From Actinomadura cremea (GTDB lineage Bacteria > Actinomycetota > Actinomycetes > Streptosporangiales > Streptosporangiaceae), in assembly GCF_014648495.1 (NCBI RefSeq), contig NZ_BMRF01000011.1, positions 62,001 through 126,000 of the forward strand: 64,000 nucleotides of DNA, read 5' to 3'. The position numbers and the translations under genes were made by a program. Each line of letters opens with the position of its first letter. Position 1 is the first letter of the stretch. Shown in pieces: positions 60,204-64,000 of the stretch. The notes under the pieces were generated by a model. It saw nothing but the letters and a program-made list of their open reading frames with translations, was not told the origin of the DNA and did not search any database.

Positions 60204-61450
60204 GACCGCCACGTCACCGAGTAGTTGGGCTGGGCCTCGGCCTTCTCCTGCGGATAGACCTGCACGACCTTGCCGTTCTGCACCTGCATGAGAACCGGGA
60301 GGGCGTTCTCGTTGTCTCCGTTCGGGGCGAAGGAGATCGGGCCGGACCCGACCGTGAGGGGATCGACCTTGGACGCCGCGATCGCGTCGCGGACCTTCAG
60401 CGGGTCGGTGCCGCCGGCGCGCTCCACGCCCGCCGCGATCGTCTGGACCGCGTCGTAGGCGAGGACCGCGCCCGTGCGCATCGGGTCGCCGTGGCGCCGC
60501 CGGTATTCGGCGCGCAGCTCCCGCGTCTTCGGGTTCTGCGCGTCGAAGTGGTAGTTGGTGCTGAAGTACCGCTCGCCGAGCGCGCCGACGTCGGTGACGA
60601 ACTTGGGCTGGTCGAACGCCCCGTTCGAGACGCCCCAGACGGCGTTGAGGTCGGGCTTCACGGCGTTGATCGCCTTCGCGGCGAGCAGCCCGTCGCGGTA
60701 GTAGCCGGCGACCGCCAGGACGTCCGCGCCGGACGCCTTGACCTGCGTGATCTGCGCGGTGAGGTCGGAGACGGTCGCCGCGTCGTAGCTGATGACCGGG
60801 TCGACCTCGATCCCGAGTTCCGTCGCGGCCGCGGCGAACGCCTCGGCGGCGCCGCTGCCGAAGTCGCTCTGCTCGTGCAGGAACGCGACCTTCTTCGCCG
60901 GCTTCCCGGCCTGCTGCGAGACCTCCTTCAGGTACTTCGCCGCGGCGGCCGAGATGACCTCGCTGCCGGGCTGCACGCGGAACGAGTAGTCGTACCCGTG
61001 CGCGAAGATCTCGTCCGACGCGGTGACGTCCATGACGAACGGAACCTCGTTGCGTTCGGCGACGACCGCGACGTTCGTGCTGACGGCGCTCTGGTACGTG
61101 CCGACGATCCCGACGGAACCCTCGGAGATCAGCCGCTGGGCCTCGCTCTGGCCGACCTCGGCCTTGCCCTGCGTGTCCCCGGCGACCAGTTCGAGCTTGC
61201 GTCCGCCGAGGGACTTGATCCCGCCGGCGGCGTTGATGGCGTCCACCGCCATCCGCGCGCCGCGCCGCATCTGCTGGCCGTCGACCGCGTTGGCGCCGCT
61301 GACCGGATGCAGCGCACCGATCTTGACGGGCCCCTGGTCGCGTCCGGCGGCCGCGCCGGCGGCGCCGGAGGGCGCCGAGCCGCCGCAGCCCGCGGCGGCC
61401 AGCAGGACCGCGCAGGCGCCGAGCCCGGCGACGAGCTTTCGAGCCGACAT
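60200..61450 (-). CDS. livK: Branched-chain-type ABC transporter substrate-binding lipoprotein LivK
   Basis: 416-aa periplasmic-binding-type (Peripla_BP_6) lipoprotein. The signal ends in a lipobox, LAAAGC, with Cys22 the lipid anchor; a Ser/Gly/Ala linker leads to VKIGALHPVSGANAVDGQQM. The fold resembles Leu/Ile/Val-binding proteins, but the ligand class cannot be told from these residues. GGGAGAGG precedes the ATG. First gene of the minus-strand operon; its promoter region contains one of two matching palindromes. Confidence 0.93.
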   Translation of the reverse strand: MSARKLVAGLGACAVLLAAAGCGGSAPSGAAGAAAGRDQGPVKIGALHPVSGANAVDGQQMRRGARMAVDAINAAGGIKSLGGRKLELVAGDTQGKAEVGQSEAQRLISEGSVGIVGTYQSAVSTNVAVVAERNEVPFVMDVTASDEIFAHGYDYSFRVQPGSEVISAAAAKYLKEVSQQAGKPAKKVAFLHEQSDFGSGAAEAFAAAATELGIEVDPVISYDAATVSDLTAQITQVKASGADVLAVAGYYRDGLLAAKAINAVKPDLNAVWGVSNGAFDQPKFVTDVGALGERYFSTNYHFDAQNPKTRELRAEYRRRHGDPMRTGAVLAYDAVQTIAAGVERAGGTDPLKVRDAIAASKVDPLTVGSGPISFAPNGDNENALPVLMQVQNGKVVQVYPQEKAEAQPNYSVTWRS

Positions 61451-61502
61451 TCACCTCTCCCGCCCAACGTGTCCGGCGCCTTGCCCCGAGGTTCGATCTT
61501 TT

Positions 61503-61519
61503 GTTCCGCTTGGAGAAAC
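61503..61519 (-). promoter_or_regulatory. Candidate IclR operator 1
   Basis: GTTCCGCTTGGAGAAAC. Its complement, GTTTCTCCAAGCGGAAC, matches operator 2 at 15 of 17 positions. It lies 53 nt upstream of the livK start. Confidence 0.6.
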
Positions 61520-61657
61520 GCCGGACAACCGATGCGCCATCGTGGCACCCGTCACGTCTTCGGGTCAATATCTAGGTGAAACTTGACTGAACTCGACGAC
61601 CGGTGCCAATTTGTGAAGCCCGGACCCTACGGCGATCCGGCCCGGGAATCGGCTAAT

Positions 61658-61674
61658 GTTCCTCCAAGCGAAAC
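61658..61674 (+). promoter_or_regulatory. Candidate IclR operator 2
   Basis: GTTCCTCCAAGCGAAAC, an imperfect palindrome in inverse orientation to operator 1. It overlaps the 3' end of the TAATGT -10 box and the expected start point of the CoA-transferase transcript, so binding should repress. Confidence 0.6.
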
Positions 61675-61708
61675 ACACGTGAAACACAGTGACCGAAGGC
61701 GGTAGCCC

Positions 61709-62896
61709 ATGACCGACGCCCTGTCCGGAGTCCGCGTGCTCGACGCGGCCACGCTCTTCGCCGGGCCGCTCGCGGCGACGCTGCTCGCCGACTTCGGGGC
61801 GGAGGTCGTCAAGATCGAGCACCCCAAGGGCGACCCGGTGCGCAGCCACGGCGCGCAGCGCGACGGCGTCGGCCTGTGGTGGAAGATGCTCGGCCGCAAC
61901 AAGAAGGCCGTCACGCTCTACCTCGGATCCCCCGAGGGACAGGAGCTGTTCCGCCGGCTCGCCGCCGACGCCGACGTGGTGATCGAGAACTTCCGGCCCG
62001 GAACGCTGGAGCGCTGGGGCCTCGGCTACGACGAGCTCAAGAAGATCAACCCCGGGCTCGTGCTGGCGCGCGTCACCGGCTTCGGGCAGACCGGCCCGTA
62101 CTCGCGGCGCCCGGGGTTCGGGACGCTCGCCGAGGCGATGAGCGGGTTCGCCGCCATCACCGGTGAGCCGGACGGCCCGCCGACGCTGCCGCCGTTCGGC
62201 CTCGCCGACGGAATCGCCGCCCTGACCACAGCGTATGCGGTGATGACGGCGCTGCGGGCACGGGACGCGTCGGGCGAGGGGCAGGTGATCGACCTGGCCA
62301 TCATCGAGCCGATCCTCACCCTGCTCGGCCCGCAGATCATCACCTACGACCAGCTCGGCGAGCTGCAGGCCCGCACCGGCAACCGGTCGCACAACAACGC
62401 GCCGCGCAACACCTACCGCACCCGCGACGGCGGCTGGGTCGCGATCTCCACCAGCGCCCAGTCGATCGCCGAGCGGGTGATGCGCCTGGTCGGGCGTCCC
62501 GAGTTCATCGACGAGCCGTGGTTCGCGACCGGCGCCGAGCGCGCGAAGCACGCCGACGAGCTGGACGAGGCCGTCGGCTCCTGGATCGCCGCGCGCGACC
62601 GCGACGAGGTCGTCCGGGCGTTCGAGGAGGCGGAGGCCGCCGTCGCCCCGATCTACACCGCCGCGGACGTGATGACCGACCCGCAGTTCGACGCGCTCGG
62701 CACGATCGCGACCGTCCCCGACGACGAGCTCGGCCCGGTGAAGATGCAGAACGTCCTGTTCCGGATGTCGCGGACCCCGGGCCGGATCGAGTCGGCGGGG
62801 CCGCCGCTGGGCGCGCACACCGCCGAGATCCTCGGCCGGTACGGGGTGGGCGAGGCCGAGCTGGACGAACTGCGCGCCAAGGGCGTGATCAGATGA
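61709..62896 (+). CDS. Class III (CaiB/BaiF) CoA-transferase
   Basis: 395 aa. Family blocks: GVRVLDAATLFAGPLAATLLADFGAEVVKIEHP at the N-terminus (read as adjacent motifs, residues 6-38), NFRPGTLERWGLGYDELKKINPGLV near 95 and ARVTGFGQTGPYS near 122. It should move CoA from a donor thioester to a carboxylic acid. AAGGCGG precedes ATG 61709. Stop and next start overlap in ATGA. With the CitE-like lyase this recalls itaconate/citramalate-type catabolism: CoA activation, then cleavage. Confidence 0.92.
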   Translation: MTDALSGVRVLDAATLFAGPLAATLLADFGAEVVKIEHPKGDPVRSHGAQRDGVGLWWKMLGRNKKAVTLYLGSPEGQELFRRLAADADVVIENFRPGTLERWGLGYDELKKINPGLVLARVTGFGQTGPYSRRPGFGTLAEAMSGFAAITGEPDGPPTLPPFGLADGIAALTTAYAVMTALRARDASGEGQVIDLAIIEPILTLLGPQIITYDQLGELQARTGNRSHNNAPRNTYRTRDGGWVAISTSAQSIAERVMRLVGRPEFIDEPWFATGAERAKHADELDEAVGSWIAARDRDEVVRAFEEAEAAVAPIYTAADVMTDPQFDALGTIATVPDDELGPVKMQNVLFRMSRTPGRIESAGPPLGAHTAEILGRYGVGEAELDELRAKGVIR

Positions 62897-63729
62897 TCCC
62901 CCGCACGTGGCTGTACGTGCCCGGCGACCGGCCCGACCGCGTCGCCAAGGCCCTCGACTCGGACGCCGACACGGTCGTCCTCGACCTCGAGGACGCCGTC
63001 GCGCCCGCCGCGAAGGCCGACGCGCGCCGCACCGTCCTCGACGTCCTCGCCGGCGCCCGTCCGGCCCACGTGCGGATCAACGCGCCCGCGACCGCCGAGG
63101 GAGACGCGGACGTCAAGGCCCTCGCCGCCTCCCCCGGCGCGCTCGCGGGCGTCCGGATCCCCAAATGCGAGGACCCGGACGAGCTGCGCCGCGTCGCCGA
63201 CGCCCTCGGTACGCCCGTCCTGCCCGTCGTCGAGTCGGCCCTCGGCGTCGAGCGGGCGTTCGCCCTCGCCACCGCGCACCCGCTGGTCGCCGGGATCTCG
63301 CTCGGCGAGGCCGACCTGTCGGCCGACCTGCGGGCGGGCGGCGACGCCCTGGCCTGGCCGCGCTCGCGGATCGTCGTGGCCGCCCGCGCCGCCGGACTGC
63401 CGAGCCCGCCGCAGAGCGTCTGGACCGCCGTCCGCGACCTGGACGGGCTCGCCGCAGACACCCGCGCCGCGCAGCGCGCCGGGTTCTTCGGCCGCTCGGT
63501 GATCCACCCCGCGCAGATCCCCGTCGTGCACGACGCGTGCGCGCCCGCCCCGGCCGACGTCGCCTGGGCGCGCGAGCTGATGGACCGCCTCACCGAGCGC
63601 GGAGACGCCGCCTGGATCGACGCGAACGGACGGTTCGTGGACAAGGCCGTCGTCGAACGCGCCGCCGGGATCCTCGACGCCGCGGCAGCCGCCGCCGGGA
63701 CCGTCCCCAAGGAAGGAAAACGATCATGA
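62893..63729 (+). CDS. CitE-like (HpcH/HpaI family) CoA-ester lyase
   Basis: 278-aa beta-barrel lyase related to the citrate lyase beta chain, malyl-CoA and citramalyl-CoA lyases: RTWLYVPGDRPDRVAKAL at the N-terminus, DTVVLDLEDAVAP near 30, conserved Glu in LPVVESALGVERA near 117, GISLGEADLSADL near 137, and SVIHPAQIPVVH near 205. It should split a 3-hydroxyacyl-CoA made after CoA transfer. Translationally coupled to the CoA-transferase upstream and the cyclase downstream. Confidence 0.9.
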   Translation: MIPRTWLYVPGDRPDRVAKALDSDADTVVLDLEDAVAPAAKADARRTVLDVLAGARPAHVRINAPATAEGDADVKALAASPGALAGVRIPKCEDPDELRRVADALGTPVLPVVESALGVERAFALATAHPLVAGISLGEADLSADLRAGGDALAWPRSRIVVAARAAGLPSPPQSVWTAVRDLDGLAADTRAAQRAGFFGRSVIHPAQIPVVHDACAPAPADVAWARELMDRLTERGDAAWIDANGRFVDKAVVERAAGILDAAAAAAGTVPKEGKRS

Positions 63730-64000
63730 GCACCCCCGATCCGCTGCTCGCGGCGGTCGCCGGCGGCGTCCGGCTGATCGAGCTGGGCCACCCGTTCTTC
63801 ACCGGCATGCCCTGCTCGCCGAACCATCCCGGCTTCCGGATGACCCTCATCCGGCGGCACGGCGACATGATGCGCCCGGACGGCGGCTCGGCCGCCAACG
63901 AGATCATCGTGACCGGCGGGCACGTCGGCACCCACATCGACGCGCTGTCGCACGTCAGCCACGACGGCGAGCTGCACGGCGGCATCGACGCGGCGGACGC
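63726..64000 (+). CDS. Cyclase-family hydrolase (partial, cut by window end)
   Basis: First 91 codons of a metal-dependent hydrolase of the cyclase/kynurenine-formamidase superfamily. GGHVGTHIDALSHVSHDGE carries the HxGTHxDxxxH metal-binding motif, and IELGHPFFTGMP is the usual N-terminal block. The start ATG overlaps the lyase stop. Members open amides, lactones or isatin-like rings; the reaction here is open. The 3' part lies beyond the window. Confidence 0.85.
   Translation, partial: MSTPDPLLAAVAGGVRLIELGHPFFTGMPCSPNHPGFRMTLIRRHGDMMRPDGGSAANEIIVTGGHVGTHIDALSHVSHDGELHGGIDAAD

Larger units (their letters stand above)
61451..61708. promoter_or_regulatory. Divergent promoter region of the catabolic locus
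   Basis: 258 nt between livK and the CoA-transferase gene. It holds the two 17-bp palindromes listed separately. TAATGT at 61655-61660 is a good -10 for the plus strand, overlapping the second palindrome. TTGACT (61582-61587) and a minus-strand TTGACC (complement of 61563-61568) are possible -35 elements without matching -10 boxes. Region is less GC-rich than the genes. Confidence 0.5.

Noticed and set aside
1-64000. CRISPR array, tRNA/rRNA genes, insertion sequence or prophage
   Set aside because: No regularly spaced repeats, no cloverleaf or rRNA-like segments noticed, and no transposase, integrase or phage structural gene among the translated proteins. A covariance-model scan was not possible here.

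Overview
The window reads as chromosomal DNA from a very GC-rich actinomycete. Support comes from a bacterial 20S proteasome beta subunit, OpcA, the DUF397 / XRE-DUF5753 / HATPase trio, a DHA2 exporter with a MarR regulator, and many start codons sitting 6-8 nt behind a TANNNT box (the actinobacterial leaderless-mRNA signature). Gene content fits Streptosporangiales/Thermomonosporaceae (Actinomadura-like), but that placement is inference. I see no rRNA, tRNA, CRISPR array, insertion sequence or phage gene.

1-6060: orphan-looking prcB, polX, then ctaA, a PrsW-type membrane protease and ctaB on the minus strand (heme O/A synthesis). 6703-18593: a pentose-phosphate operon tkt-tal-[three phosphoglucose-isomerase-like genes]-zwf-opcA-pgl. 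The three tandem Pgi-like proteins are divergent from each other and each lacks several residues the catalytic family needs. They are the most unusual metabolic feature here. 18647-23417: cupin, histidine kinase, PPOX-fold protein and response regulator, then a DHA2 exporter divergent from a MarR regulator.

23500-39443: an accessory locus that looks like an undescribed biosynthetic system. Nine minus-strand genes whose ends overlap in a chain (34426 down to 24452) encode a membrane protein, a geranylgeranyl-reductase-like flavoprotein fused to a decayed polyprenyl-synthase domain, an unknown winged-helix-like protein, a fatty-acyl-AMP ligase, an acyl-CoA dehydrogenase, two reductase-like SDRs, a PEP-utilising enzyme half and an acyl carrier protein. 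A second PEP-utilising half (ATP-grasp plus His domain) converges on the ACP gene. Upstream lie a secreted SGNH hydrolase with a PKD domain and, divergently, a Tat-exported protein, a trypsin-fold protease and an intact polyprenyl synthase. Together these suggest acyl activation, loading on ACP, oxidation/reduction, and joining or coordination with an isoprenoid. The product is unknown.

39522-50779: a second NarL-type two-component pair with an MMPL transporter, a DUF3592 protein, the DUF397/XRE/HATPase trio, two TetR-regulated enzyme genes, a metallophosphoesterase and an alpha/beta hydrolase.

50897-64000: an IclR-headed catabolic locus: cyclic amidohydrolase, FAD_binding_2 flavoprotein, Asp/Glu/hydantoin racemase, MmgE/PrpD protein, a complete Liv-type ABC importer and, divergently, a class III CoA-transferase, a CitE-like lyase and a cyclase-family hydrolase cut by the window edge. 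Two copies of a 17-bp imperfect palindrome in opposite orientation lie in the divergent promoter region and are good candidates for the IclR operator.
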